From NCBI RefSeq assembly GCF_009709675.1, contig NZ_WMLB01000017.1:186001-250000 (forward strand): 64,000 nucleotides of DNA, in the 5' to 3' direction. Source of the DNA: Agromyces bracchium (GTDB taxonomy: Bacteria > Actinomycetota > Actinomycetes > Actinomycetales > Microbacteriaceae). Below are positions 1-8,304 of this stretch, piece after piece; the stretch's first letter is position 1, and each line of letters starts with the position of its first letter. Under the pieces are notes generated by a model. The model ran no database searches, had not been told where the DNA came from, and saw only the letters and a list, made by a program, of their open reading frames with translations. Both the position numbers and the translations under genes were made by a program.

Positions 1-487
1 CCGCGTGCGTCAGTCGCGCCTCGATGCCCGGCGCGACCGTGCGCGTCTCGTGGAAGTCGAGCGGCTCGAAGCGGGGCATCGTCCGCCGCGCGTCCTCCGA
101 CGTGTAGAGCGGTCGGGGGTCGGGGTGCTTCGACCAGTGGCGGGATGCCGCGTGGCGGGCCTCCTCCTCCATGAGGTACGCGCTGTCGGCGAGCAGGATC
201 TCCACCAGCTCGATCGTGCCGGGCGTGGCGAGGATCCGGCCGGAGAAGCCGTCTCGCACGAGCGCGGGCAGGTACCCGGAGTGGTCGAGGTGCGCGTGGG
301 TCAGCACGACCGCGTCGATCGACGCGGGTTCGACGGGGAACGCCTGCCGGTTCCGCGCGCGGAGCACCTTGTACCCCTGGAACAGGCCGCAGTCCACGAG
401 CACGCGTGCACCGTCGCACTCGACGAGGTGGCGCGACCCGGTGACGGTGTCCGCTGCACCGAGGAACCGGATGCTCCGCGCGCCCAC
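1..487 (-). CDS. Beta-lactamase-fold (beta-CASP type) hydrolase, 3' end cut by window edge
   Basis: About 162 N-terminal residues are visible; the C-terminus lies left of the window. Residues 64-69 read HAHLDH, the metal-binding HxHxDH signature of the metallo-beta-lactamase fold. The N-terminus (RFLGAADTVTGS, then VDCGLFQG) matches the start of CPSF/RNase-J-like beta-CASP exonucleases (COG1236-like). Such proteins usually act as zinc-dependent RNA or DNA nucleases in the cytoplasm. The GTG start at 487 follows the universal stress protein stop by 4 bases, so the two genes probably share a transcript. Whether the beta-CASP part is intact cannot be seen. Confidence 0.8.
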   Translation of the reverse strand, partial: MGARSIRFLGAADTVTGSRHLVECDGARVLVDCGLFQGYKVLRARNRQAFPVEPASIDAVVLTHAHLDHSGYLPALVRDGFSGRILATPGTIELVEILLADSAYLMEEEARHAASRHWSKHPDPRPLYTSEDARRTMPRFEPLDFHETRTVAPGIEARLTHA

Positions 488-491
488 GGGT

Positions 492-1328
492 CTACCCGAC
501 GTCGCTGACGACGATGACCGGTCCCGTCGCGCGCAGCAGGAGGTCGTGGCTGACGGAGCCGAGCAGGAACCGCGCCATGCCGCCCGCCGTGTGGCTCGCG
601 ACGATCACGACGCTGGCGGACTCGGTCGCGACGGCCAGCACCTCCGCCGCCGATCCGCGCTCGAGTCGGCCCTTCGGGTCGGACCCGTGGGCACGGGCGT
701 GCGCCAGCGCGTCGTCGAGCACGTCCCGCCGCATGTCCTCCATGACCGAGACGTCGCTGAGGTACTCGATGTACGCCGAGTTCCAGCTCGTCGGGACGAC
801 CCATGCGTGCACGAGCTCGAGCGGCTCGCCGAGCCGCACCGACTCCTCGATCGCGAAGCGCACGGCGTCCTTCGCCCGCGCGGATCCGTCGACGCCGACG
901 ACCACGCCGCGGCGGTCGACCGCCTCCCAGTCGGGCGGGATCACGGCGACCGCGCCGCGACCCCGTCGGCCGGCGAGTCGGGCACCGAGCGTCCATGCGG
1001 TCTCGTGGCCGCTCTGCGACGAACCGACCACGACCAGGGCGCCGCTGTCGAGGTAGGCGGCCAGTTCCTTGTCGGGGCGCCCGTGGACGGTGAGCGTGTC
1101 GATCGTCCGCGACGGATGCTCCGCCCGCAGTCGGTCGGCGCGGTCGATGAGCTCGACGCGCGCCTCGGGGAGGTCGCCCGTCGCCCGGAGGTACTCGCTC
1201 GACGTATCGGGTCCCGGCAGGGTGTGCACGATGAGCAGCGGTGCGGCGTCCCCGCGGTCCGCGGCCCACTTCAGCGCGGCCTCCGAGTTCGGCGACCCGT
1301 CCCATCCGACGACGACCTGCGTGAACAC
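492..1328 (-). CDS. Tandem universal stress protein (two UspA domains)
   Basis: 278 residues in two UspA domains (about 1-133 and 140-278). Each begins with a beta strand and aspartate (VVVGWDGS, VVVGVDGS). Each ends in the nucleotide-binding region: VVVGSSQSG near 100-107, and a GG..LLGSVS version near the C-terminus in which the first glycine of the usual loop appears replaced. Two-domain UspA proteins of Actinobacteria often bind ATP and accumulate in stress or hypoxia. The start is GTG, with AAGGGG about 9 bases upstream. It lies just upstream of the beta-lactamase-fold gene. Confidence 0.9.
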   Translation of the reverse strand: MFTQVVVGWDGSPNSEAALKWAADRGDAAPLLIVHTLPGPDTSSEYLRATGDLPEARVELIDRADRLRAEHPSRTIDTLTVHGRPDKELAAYLDSGALVVVGSSQSGHETAWTLGARLAGRRGRGAVAVIPPDWEAVDRRGVVVGVDGSARAKDAVRFAIEESVRLGEPLELVHAWVVPTSWNSAYIEYLSDVSVMEDMRRDVLDDALAHARAHGSDPKGRLERGSAAEVLAVATESASVVIVASHTAGGMARFLLGSVSHDLLLRATGPVIVVSDVG

Positions 1329-1461
1329 CTGCGATCACCCCTTCGTGCTGTGAGGACTGCGTGCCCCCAGCCTCGCCGAGGGCGGTCGCGGTCGCCGGGC
1401 CGAAGGTCACTCGGTCGGCAGGGGCGACGGATGCCGCGTGGCCGGTCGACGACGACCCGGC

Positions 1462-2379
1462 TCAGCGACCTCGGTGATCGACGAACGACATCCGCGGCCC
1501 GCGTCGCGGCCTGCCGCGCAGCCCGGCCGCCATCATCAGCCGGATCACGCGGTAGCGCTGACCGGCCCACGGTTCGAGCGCCTCGAGCATCTCGTCGTCG
1601 GTCATGTCGCGCCCGAACAGCGCGTGGCCGACGTAGTTCGACAGGTGGTAGTCGCCGACCGAGACGGCGTCGGGATCACCGAGGGCGCGCTGCGCGACCT
1701 CGGCGGCCGTCCACGCGCCGACGCCGGGGAACAGCGTGAGTCGCGCCGCGGCGTCGACGTGCGCGAGGTCGGCCGCCTCCTCGATGCGGGCGGCACGAGC
1801 GGCGACGCGCTGGATCGCGGCGGCGCGCTTGGGGTCGACGCCGGCGCGGTGCCACTCCCAGACCGGAATGCCGCGCCATCCGTCGGCCGAGGGCGCGACC
1901 CGCATCGGCCGGGGCACCGGGCCCGGCGCCGGCTCGCCGAAGGCGAGAACCAGTCGTCGCCACGATGCGTGCGCCTGCAGCGTGATCACCTTCTGCTCGA
2001 GGATGGCCGGCACGAGCGACTCCATGACGCGCGCGGTGCGCGGCACGCGCAGGCCGGGGTTGCGCCGGTGCGCGGCGTCGAGTTCGTCGATGCCCGTGCG
2101 GAAGCCGGTCGTGTCGTCGCGCTCCCCGAGCATGGACGGCGCGAGGGCGACCGCCGCCGCCGATCCCGGCCCCCACGCCTCGACGCGGATGGAATCGACG
2201 TCGCGCTGCTGGATGCGGAGGGTCGCCGCCCCGGCGTCGGTCAGCGTCGCCCGCCAGATCGCGCCGTCGGGCGTGCGCGTGAAGGTCGGGTCGCCAGGAC
2301 CCCGCCGCAGCACGCCGAGCGTCTGCGCGACGTCGGTCTCGTGCGGGGCGCGCCAGTCGAGCGCGAGGTCGGGGCTCAC
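1462..2379 (-). CDS. DNA-3-methyladenine glycosylase II-like (AlkA/HhH-GPD family)
   Basis: 305 residues. The C-terminal half holds the helix-hairpin-helix LFPGVGAWTA (about 216-225), then SVGDYHL with an aspartate near 243 at the place of the catalytic Asp of HhH-GPD glycosylases. LVPAILEQKVI (about 122-132) and GQRYRVIRLM (273-282) also fit the family. It would excise alkylated bases in base-excision repair. A GTG at 2379 is chosen because homologous sequence starts right after it. A GGAGG lies almost against that codon, unusually close, so the start is slightly uncertain. Confidence 0.85.
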   Translation of the reverse strand: MSPDLALDWRAPHETDVAQTLGVLRRGPGDPTFTRTPDGAIWRATLTDAGAATLRIQQRDVDSIRVEAWGPGSAAAVALAPSMLGERDDTTGFRTGIDELDAAHRRNPGLRVPRTARVMESLVPAILEQKVITLQAHASWRRLVLAFGEPAPGPVPRPMRVAPSADGWRGIPVWEWHRAGVDPKRAAAIQRVAARAARIEEAADLAHVDAAARLTLFPGVGAWTAAEVAQRALGDPDAVSVGDYHLSNYVGHALFGRDMTDDEMLEALEPWAGQRYRVIRLMMAAGLRGRPRRGPRMSFVDHRGR

Positions 2380-2484
2380 CCCTCCAGTGTGCGCCCCGCC
2401 ACCGTCGCCCGCCGACCCGTGCGACGAGCTGCGAAGCGCGGCACGCCGGTTGTCGCCGCGCGGCCCCGGTGGGATCATCCGGGT

Positions 2485-3486
2485 GTGGCGAAGTTGACCG
2501 CGATGCTGCTTCCGACGCTGCAGCGCAACCCGCTCACCGACCTGCTCGACCAGCTCGACCTCGGGTCGGGCGATCGGGTGGGCAAGCGCAGCGGCTTCGT
2601 GATCATGCTGGTGCTGTCGGCGATCATCGCCGCGGCCGGGGTGCTGCTCGACTCGACGGCCACCGTGATCGGGGCGATGATCATCGCTCCCCTCGGCACG
2701 CCGATCCTCGGCATCGCCGCCGGGATCGTCACCGGTCGCGCCCGGCTGGTCGTGGCATCCGTCGTCTGGGTCGCCGGCGCGGTGGCCGCCGTGATCCTGA
2801 TCGGGACCGCGTTCTCGATCGTCCTGCCGACCGGCGCGAACCTCGCCGCGAACTCGCAGATCGCCGGGCGCACCTCGCCGCAGCTGATGGACCTCGTCGC
2901 CGCGCTCGCGACCGGCGTGGCCGGCGCGTTCGCCATGAGCCGCAAGGACCTCAGCGCGGTCCTGCCCGGTGTCGCCATCGCGATCTCGCTGGTCCCGCCG
3001 CTCGCCGTCGTCGGCGTCACGCTCGGGCAGGGCGACTTCGACGGCGCGTTCGGCGCGTTCCTGCTGTTCTTCTCCAACGTGGTCGCCCTGATCATCGCCG
3101 GGGCGATCGTGTTCACGCTCGCGGGGTACTCGCGCGACGCGCTCGCGCTGCCCTCCCGGCGGCGGCGCGCCTACACGATCGTGACCGTGCTGACGGTGCT
3201 GACCGTGATCCCGCTCGGGCTGAACACCCTGGTCATCGTCGCGCAGGCCACGTGGACGGCCCGGATCCAGACCGCCGCGAACGAGTGGATCGGCGACGAC
3301 GGCGGCGAGATCGACGGCATCGCCTGGAAGAGCCTCGTGGCCCGGATCTCGGTCCAGGCGCCCGGCGGACGGATCCCTCCCGTCTCCGAGCTCCGCGACG
3401 CGCTCGAGTCGGAGGTGCCCTCGATCGTCGGCGTCGAGGTGGATGTGACCGACGCCGTCGTGCACCCCGTCATCGACCGGGAGTGA
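2485..3486 (+). CDS. DUF389 family integral membrane protein
   Basis: 333 residues from GTG 2485; an ATG at 2503 is an alternative. Several hydrophobic segments span about 35-245, including the glycine-rich GAMIIAPLGTPILGIAAG and FAMSRKDLSAVLPGVAIA, which are typical of DUF389 (COG1808). A soluble C-terminal tail of about 90 residues follows. The molecular function of the family is unknown. The gene is divergent from the glycosylase, with about 105 bases between them. Confidence 0.85.
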   Translation: MAKLTAMLLPTLQRNPLTDLLDQLDLGSGDRVGKRSGFVIMLVLSAIIAAAGVLLDSTATVIGAMIIAPLGTPILGIAAGIVTGRARLVVASVVWVAGAVAAVILIGTAFSIVLPTGANLAANSQIAGRTSPQLMDLVAALATGVAGAFAMSRKDLSAVLPGVAIAISLVPPLAVVGVTLGQGDFDGAFGAFLLFFSNVVALIIAGAIVFTLAGYSRDALALPSRRRRAYTIVTVLTVLTVIPLGLNTLVIVAQATWTARIQTAANEWIGDDGGEIDGIAWKSLVARISVQAPGGRIPPVSELRDALESEVPSIVGVEVDVTDAVVHPVIDRE

Positions 3487-3548
3487 CGCGCGGGGACCCG
3501 GCCTCCGCCTCTGCGAGGATCGAGGGACGCCGCACACGAGGAGCACGA

Positions 3549-4703
3549 ATGCACGACCACGAGGACGCACCCGCCCTGCACCCCGAGACCGTCGCGGTCC
3601 ACGCCGGCCGGCCGCCGCGCGAGCCCGACGGGCCGATGAGCACCCCGGTGCACCTCGCCTCGACCTTCCACGCGGGCGGCCCGACCGCCTACGGCCGCTA
3701 CGGCAACCCGTCGTGGACCGCGTTCGAGGAGGCGCTCGGCGCGCTCGAGGGCGGCGAGTGCGTGGCGTTCGCCTCGGGCATGGGCGCGATCTCCGCCGTG
3801 CTCGCGCTGGTCCCGACCGGCGGCACGGTCGTCGCGCCGCGGCACTCGTACACGGGCACGATCGGCCTGCTCGACGACCTCGTCGCCACCCGGAACGTCA
3901 CGGTCCGGTACGTCGACGTCCGCGATGCCGCAGCGGTGGCGGATGCCGCGCAGGGCGCCGACCTCGTCTCGGTCGAGTCGCCCACCAACCCCGCGCTCGA
4001 GGTGGCCGACCTCCCGGCGATCGGCCGTGCGGCCCGCGCGGCCGGTGCGCTCTTCGCGGTCGACAACACGTTCGCGACGCCGCTGCTGCAGCGGCCGCTC
4101 GAGTCGGGCGCCGACCTCGTGGTGCACTCGGCGACGAAGTCGATCTCCGGCCACAGCGACGTCGTCATGGGCGCGGTCATCGCCCGCGACGCCGCCCTCC
4201 GCGACCGCATCGTGACCCGGCGGAGCCTCGGCGGCGCGATCCCGGGCCCCCTCGACGCGTTCCTCGCGCTCCGCGGGCTCCGCACGCTCCCCGTTCGGCT
4301 CGAACGCGCCCAGGCGAACGCGCGCGACCTCGCCGCCCGCTTCGCGGACCACCCCGCGCTCGACGAGGTCCGCTACCCGGGCTTCGGCACGATCGTCTCG
4401 ATCGTCGTCTCGGGCGGGGCGGTTGCCGCGGAGCGCGTCGCGGCGTCGACCCGCGTGTGGGTGCACTCGACGAGCCTCGGCGGCGTGGAGTCCCAGCTCG
4501 AGCGCCGCCGCCGCTGGCCCGCCGAGGCGGAGACGATCCCCGAGGGACTCGTGCGCCTCTCGGTCGGCCTCGAGCACGTCGACGACCTCGCGCGCGACCT
4601 CGAGCAGGCGCTCGAGGTCGCGGCCGACCCCGGCGACGGCGCGCAGGAGCGTGCGACCGGCACCACGGCGGGCCCGGTCCCGCCCGCGGCATCCGGGTAC
4701 TGA
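3549..4703 (+). CDS. Trans-sulfuration PLP enzyme (cystathionine gamma-synthase/lyase family)
   Basis: 384 residues of the Cys/Met-metabolism PLP family. Visible are YGRYGNPSW (phosphate and tetramer contact), ESPTNP (143-148), the PLP-nitrogen aspartate in VDNTFATP (D172), and the Schiff-base lysine in HSATKSISGH (K197). Members act in the cytoplasm as cystathionine gamma-synthase, beta- or gamma-lyase, or methionine gamma-lyase; the sequence alone does not decide which. A GAGGAG box precedes the ATG by 6 bases. No other methionine or cysteine gene is nearby. The C-terminal tail (last ~25 residues) is low-complexity. Confidence 0.88.
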   Translation: MHDHEDAPALHPETVAVHAGRPPREPDGPMSTPVHLASTFHAGGPTAYGRYGNPSWTAFEEALGALEGGECVAFASGMGAISAVLALVPTGGTVVAPRHSYTGTIGLLDDLVATRNVTVRYVDVRDAAAVADAAQGADLVSVESPTNPALEVADLPAIGRAARAAGALFAVDNTFATPLLQRPLESGADLVVHSATKSISGHSDVVMGAVIARDAALRDRIVTRRSLGGAIPGPLDAFLALRGLRTLPVRLERAQANARDLAARFADHPALDEVRYPGFGTIVSIVVSGGAVAAERVAASTRVWVHSTSLGGVESQLERRRRWPAEAETIPEGLVRLSVGLEHVDDLARDLEQALEVAADPGDGAQERATGTTAGPVPPAASGY

Positions 4704-4808
4704 CGACGGCCCCGCGCCGCGGCATCCGCGTGACCTTCGGCCCAGCGGCGCCGACGGCGCCGGATCAGGCTGGGTGCCGACCCGGCCCACGCGAAGGGGG
4801 TGTCGACG

Positions 4809-5282
4809 ATGACCATGCAGGGCATCGCGCGCCGGGTGCTGCTCACCGTGCAGATCTTCGTCGGCATCACGAGCGTGCTCGGCGGGGCGGCCCTCGTGCT
4901 GAGCGGGGTGATCGACTTCAGCGGGACCGCGCTCGCGATCCCGCCCGACTACCTCGGGGGTTCGCCGTTCACGTCGTTCGTGATCCCCGGCCTCGCGCTC
5001 ACGATCGTGGTCGGCGGCACGCACCTCGTCGCGTTCGTGATGCTCTCGCGCCGCATGCGCTGGGCCATGATCGGCTGCGCGGTCGCCGGCTTCGGCATGC
5101 TCGTGTGGGTCTTCGTCCAGATGATGTTCATCCCGTTCAGTCCGCTGCAGGCGATCTACTTCGGGCTCGGCCTCATCGAGCTCGCGGCGACCATGGTGCA
5201 GCTCGACATCCTGCACCCGTGGGCGCACGCCACGGTGCACCGCGACCAGGCATCCGAGGCCGAGACCGCCGGCCACGGCTAG
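4809..5282 (+). CDS. Small four-helix membrane protein, function unknown
   Basis: 157 residues from ATG 4809, chosen because AAGGGGG ends 8 bases upstream; a GTG at 4800 overlaps that box. Four hydrophobic segments (about 8-32, 50-72, 80-103, 112-130) and a short polar tail rich in His and Glu. I do not recognise a named family. Its arrangement resembles small DoxX-like or general-stress membrane proteins, without a diagnostic motif. Confidence 0.7.
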   Translation: MTMQGIARRVLLTVQIFVGITSVLGGAALVLSGVIDFSGTALAIPPDYLGGSPFTSFVIPGLALTIVVGGTHLVAFVMLSRRMRWAMIGCAVAGFGMLVWVFVQMMFIPFSPLQAIYFGLGLIELAATMVQLDILHPWAHATVHRDQASEAETAGHG

Positions 5283-5370
5283 GCGTGCCGGCGGCGCTTC
5301 CGCCGCCTCGTGATCCGTGCCATGGTGGGGACGTGGGGGCACCTGCTGCCGGACACGAGATGAGGTCGTC

Positions 5371-6372
5371 ATGACCCGGATGCCGCGGAACGGAGTGTTC
5401 GCCGGGCGTCGCGCCCGCGCCGGCGCGTCGTTCCTCGCGGTCGCGGTGGTCCTCGCGGCGACGAGCGTCTCGGTCGACCTCGCCGTGCCCGGATTCGGCT
5501 CGGCGATGCAGCGAACGGTCGTCGGGGTCCTCTCCGACGTGCTGGAGGTCGCCGCGGTCTGGGGTGCGCTCCCCCTCGGGCTGCTGCTGCTCCTCCTGGC
5601 GGGCGAGCCCCGGGCGTGGCGACGCTGGGTCGCCGTGCTCGTCGCGGTCGGCGCGCCGATCGTCGTGCAGCTCACCGGCGTGGGCCGCTCGCCGTTCCTG
5701 ATCCTGCTCGCCCTCGCGGCCGCGGTCGGCGGCTACGCGCTCATCGCGCTCGGGCTGTCCGAGCACCGCCGCGATCCGAGCCGGCCGGACCGGGTCCGGG
5801 TCGCGGTCGTCGTCCTCGCGGCCGCGGAACTCGCGGTGATCGCGCTCGGCGTGCTGCACCTGCTCGTCTGGAATCCGATGGCGACCGTGCCGCAGCTGTC
5901 GCTCGCGCAGATCTACGGGATCCTCGTCGAACGGTTCGGGATCATCGACGGCGGCCCGTTCGTGTGGGCGTTCGGGGCCACGCTCGCGACGGCGGCGGGG
6001 TCGATCGTGGCGATCCAGGGCTCGCGACGCGGCGTCGTCACGACGCACGACGTGATCACCGTCGGGTTGCTGCTCATCCACGCCACGACGTTCTTCCTGT
6101 GGTGGGCCGGTTTCGCGCTCGGGCTGAACCTCGCCGACGCGTTCGCGGCCGTCGGCGGCGACGTCTCGTCGGTCGGCTCGCTGCTCGCGCTCGTCGGGGC
6201 ATCGTGCCTGGCTGCGGCGATCCTCCTCCAACTGCGCCGCCCGGCGGTGCGCGACGACGACGACGACCCCGCGCTCGATGACGGGACGGATGCGCCCGCC
6301 GAGCGTGCGGACGGGCACTCGGCCGACGACCCGGGCGGCACCGAGGGAGCGCCGGCGGCGGTCACCCCCTAG
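5371..6372 (+). CDS. Multi-pass membrane protein of unknown function with acidic tail
   Basis: 333 residues. Hydrophobic segments recur from about 20 to 290, followed by a disordered tail of about 45 residues starting with a run of five Asp and ending in Ala/Pro. The ATG at 5371 has GAGG upstream. No catalytic or transport motif is recognised. The next gene starts 9 bases after the stop. A TAGCGT element overlapping this stop could be the -10 of that next gene. Confidence 0.7.
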   Translation: MTRMPRNGVFAGRRARAGASFLAVAVVLAATSVSVDLAVPGFGSAMQRTVVGVLSDVLEVAAVWGALPLGLLLLLLAGEPRAWRRWVAVLVAVGAPIVVQLTGVGRSPFLILLALAAAVGGYALIALGLSEHRRDPSRPDRVRVAVVVLAAAELAVIALGVLHLLVWNPMATVPQLSLAQIYGILVERFGIIDGGPFVWAFGATLATAAGSIVAIQGSRRGVVTTHDVITVGLLLIHATTFFLWWAGFALGLNLADAFAAVGGDVSSVGSLLALVGASCLAAAILLQLRRPAVRDDDDDPALDDGTDAPAERADGHSADDPGGTEGAPAAVTP

Positions 6373-6381
6373 CGTGGTGTC

Positions 6382-7626
6382 ATGGCTGCGCGCAGCGACG
6401 ACGCCGTGGTCCTCGAGGTCGGGGGGCACGAGGTCCGCGTGAGCCATCCGGGCCGCGTGGTCTTCCCCGAGCCCGGGCTCACCAAGCTCGACCTCGTCGA
6501 GTACTACCGCGCGGTCGCCGACGGCGCACTGCGCGGCGCGGGCGGTCGGCCCATGGTCCTCAAGCGCTTCGTGAAGGGCATCGGCGCCGAACCGTTCTTC
6601 CAGAAGCGCGTGCCCGAGAACCACCCCGACTTCATCGACACGGCCACGCTGCAGTACGCGCGCGGCACCTCGGCCGAGGAGGCGGTCGTACGGGATGCCG
6701 CGGGGCTCGCCTGGGTCGTGAACCTCGGGTGCCTCGACCTCAACCCGCACCCCGTGCGCGCCGAGGACCTCGACCACCCCGACGAGCTCCGCGTCGACCT
6801 CGACCCGATGCCGGGAGTCGACTGGTCGCAGATCGTGGACGTCGCGATGGTCGCGCGCGACGTGCTCGACGATCACGGGCTCGTCGGCTGGCCGAAGACC
6901 TCGGGCTCGCGCGGCATCCACCTGCTCGTGCGCATCGAACCGCGCTGGGATTTCCGCGAGGTGCGGCTCGCCGCGGAGTCGCTCGCCCGCGAGGTCGAAC
7001 GGCGCGCGCCCGGGCTCGCGTCGGCGCGGTGGTGGAAGGAGGAGCGCGGTGAGAGCGTCTTCGTCGACTTCAACCAGAACGCGAAGGACCGCACCGTGGC
7101 ATCCGCCTACTCGGTGCGACCGCTGCCCGACGCGCGGGTGTCGACGCCGCTCGACTGGGACGAGGTGCGTTCGCGCTGGCCGGAGGAGTTCACGGTCGCC
7201 ACCGTGCTCGAGCGTTTCGCGGAGCAGGGCGACCCGCACGCCGGCATCGACGATGCGGCCGGATCGCTCGACGGGCTGCTGCGGCTCGCGGAGGAGCTAG
7301 GCCCGGCCGAGAAGGCGCCGCGAGGCGCCGCACGCGGCGACGGGTCGGGGCGCCGCGTGTCGACGATGCCGCTCATCGAGGTCGCCCGCACCGAGACGAA
7401 GCCCGAGGCGCTGGACGCGCTGGCGCGGTGGAAGGCCGCGAATCCCGCCGTGGTGCCGCTGCTGAGCCCCGCCGACGTGCTCGTCGACGGCATGCGCGGG
7501 TCGAGCTCGCTCTGGTACCGGGTGCGCGTGAACCTGCAGCACGTGCCCGAGTCGGAGCGGCCCGAGCAGGGTCCGCTGCTCGCGGACTACGACCCGTGGG
7601 CGGGGCGGTGGCCGCCCGCCGAGTGA
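6382..7626 (+). CDS. Stand-alone LigD-type primase-polymerase domain protein
   Basis: 414 residues of the archaeo-eukaryotic primase (LigD polymerase) family. Motif I is DLDP (about 139-142), the next conserved block is SGSRGIH (about 174-180), and the third acidic motif is in FVDFNQNAKDRT. In bacterial end joining these enzymes fill and add (ribo)nucleotides at breaks with Ku and LigD. No ligase or phosphoesterase domain is fused and no ku or ligD gene is in the window. The ~110-residue C-terminal extension ends with YDPWAGRWPP. It may start from a near-leaderless transcript (TAGCGT 6-7 bases before the ATG). Confidence 0.88.
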   Translation: MAARSDDAVVLEVGGHEVRVSHPGRVVFPEPGLTKLDLVEYYRAVADGALRGAGGRPMVLKRFVKGIGAEPFFQKRVPENHPDFIDTATLQYARGTSAEEAVVRDAAGLAWVVNLGCLDLNPHPVRAEDLDHPDELRVDLDPMPGVDWSQIVDVAMVARDVLDDHGLVGWPKTSGSRGIHLLVRIEPRWDFREVRLAAESLAREVERRAPGLASARWWKEERGESVFVDFNQNAKDRTVASAYSVRPLPDARVSTPLDWDEVRSRWPEEFTVATVLERFAEQGDPHAGIDDAAGSLDGLLRLAEELGPAEKAPRGAARGDGSGRRVSTMPLIEVARTETKPEALDALARWKAANPAVVPLLSPADVLVDGMRGSSSLWYRVRVNLQHVPESERPEQGPLLADYDPWAGRWPPAE

Positions 7627-7633
7627 TCGGGCC

Positions 7634-8227
7634 CTAGCGCGAGCGGGTGGTCGGCGCGAACGCCGCGTGCAGCAGCGCCCACGCGCGCTCGGCCGTGGCT
7701 TCGCGCTCGTCGGGCTCGGTCCGCGCGACGAGGCCGGCGAGCATCGAGATCGCGAGGAGCACGTCCTCGACGTCGACGTGCTCGCCGAAGCGGCCGGCCG
7801 CCCGTTCGTGCTCGACGGCCGCGACCGCGATGTCGCGCACGCGCGCCCCGAGCCGCTCGACGCGCGGGTCGTGCGGGTTCGCGGTGATGAGGTCGATGAG
7901 CGCCGTCGAGACGATCGCCTGCGCGATGACGCCCTGCAGCAGCGCGTCGAGCCCGGCGTCGGGCGGGGCGACGGCGGCCTCGAGCTCGTCGAGGTTCTCC
8001 TCGTAGACCGCGACCGCGAGCGAGAGCCGGTCGGGGAAGTGCCGGTAGAGGCTGCCCTGACCCACGCCTGCACGTTTGGCGATGGCGCTGAACGGCGCCG
8101 AGAGCCCGTCGGCCGCGAAGATCTCGCGCGCGGCCGCGAGGAGGGCGCGGCGGTTCGCCGGGCCGGCGCTCGGGCCGAGGTTCGGCTTGCGCGGCTTGGG
8201 ACCTTCTCCCTGTCGTCGCTCGGGCAT
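7634..8227 (-). CDS. TetR family transcriptional regulator
   Basis: 197 residues. The N-terminal helix-turn-helix (about 28-75) includes FSAIAKRAGVGQGSLYRHFPDR, the TetR recognition region. The C-terminal ligand and dimer domain is divergent. It is transcribed away from an SDR dehydrogenase gene (8305), and the 77-base gap carries a perfect 8-bp inverted repeat. The simple reading is autoregulation plus repression of the SDR gene, relieved by a small molecule. ATG 8227 is preferred; an in-frame codon at 8251 would place the start inside the operator. Confidence 0.9.
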   Translation of the reverse strand: MPERRQGEGPKPRKPNLGPSAGPANRRALLAAAREIFAADGLSAPFSAIAKRAGVGQGSLYRHFPDRLSLAVAVYEENLDELEAAVAPPDAGLDALLQGVIAQAIVSTALIDLITANPHDPRVERLGARVRDIAVAAVEHERAAGRFGEHVDVEDVLLAISMLAGLVARTEPDEREATAERAWALLHAAFAPTTRSR

Positions 8228-8243
8228 GGGTGTTAGGTTACTA

Positions 8244-8276
8244 CCGGACAAGGTTGTCCGGTGTCCGAGTGGACAC
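8244..8276. promoter_or_regulatory. TetR-type operator region between TetR and SDR genes
   Basis: CCGGACAA at 8244-8251 and TTGTCCGG at 8254-8261 form perfect 8-bp arms with a 2-base spacer. A second inverted repeat follows at once: GTGTCC 8261-8266 and GGACAC 8271-8276. The half-site TGTCC recurs, so two dimers could bind side by side. TAACCT on the minus strand (about 8233-8238) could be the TetR -10. Binding by the adjacent TetR protein is inferred from position and symmetry. Confidence 0.8.
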
Positions 8277-8304
8277 GGAACGAGAGAAACAGAAGGAACC
8301 CCTC

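Noticed and set aside
1438..3486. Long open frame reading from the antisense of the glycosylase into the DUF389 gene
   Set aside because: Only the part from 2485 resembles a protein family. The upstream part is antisense to a clear glycosylase gene and is Arg/Pro-rich, as expected for shadow frames at this GC content.
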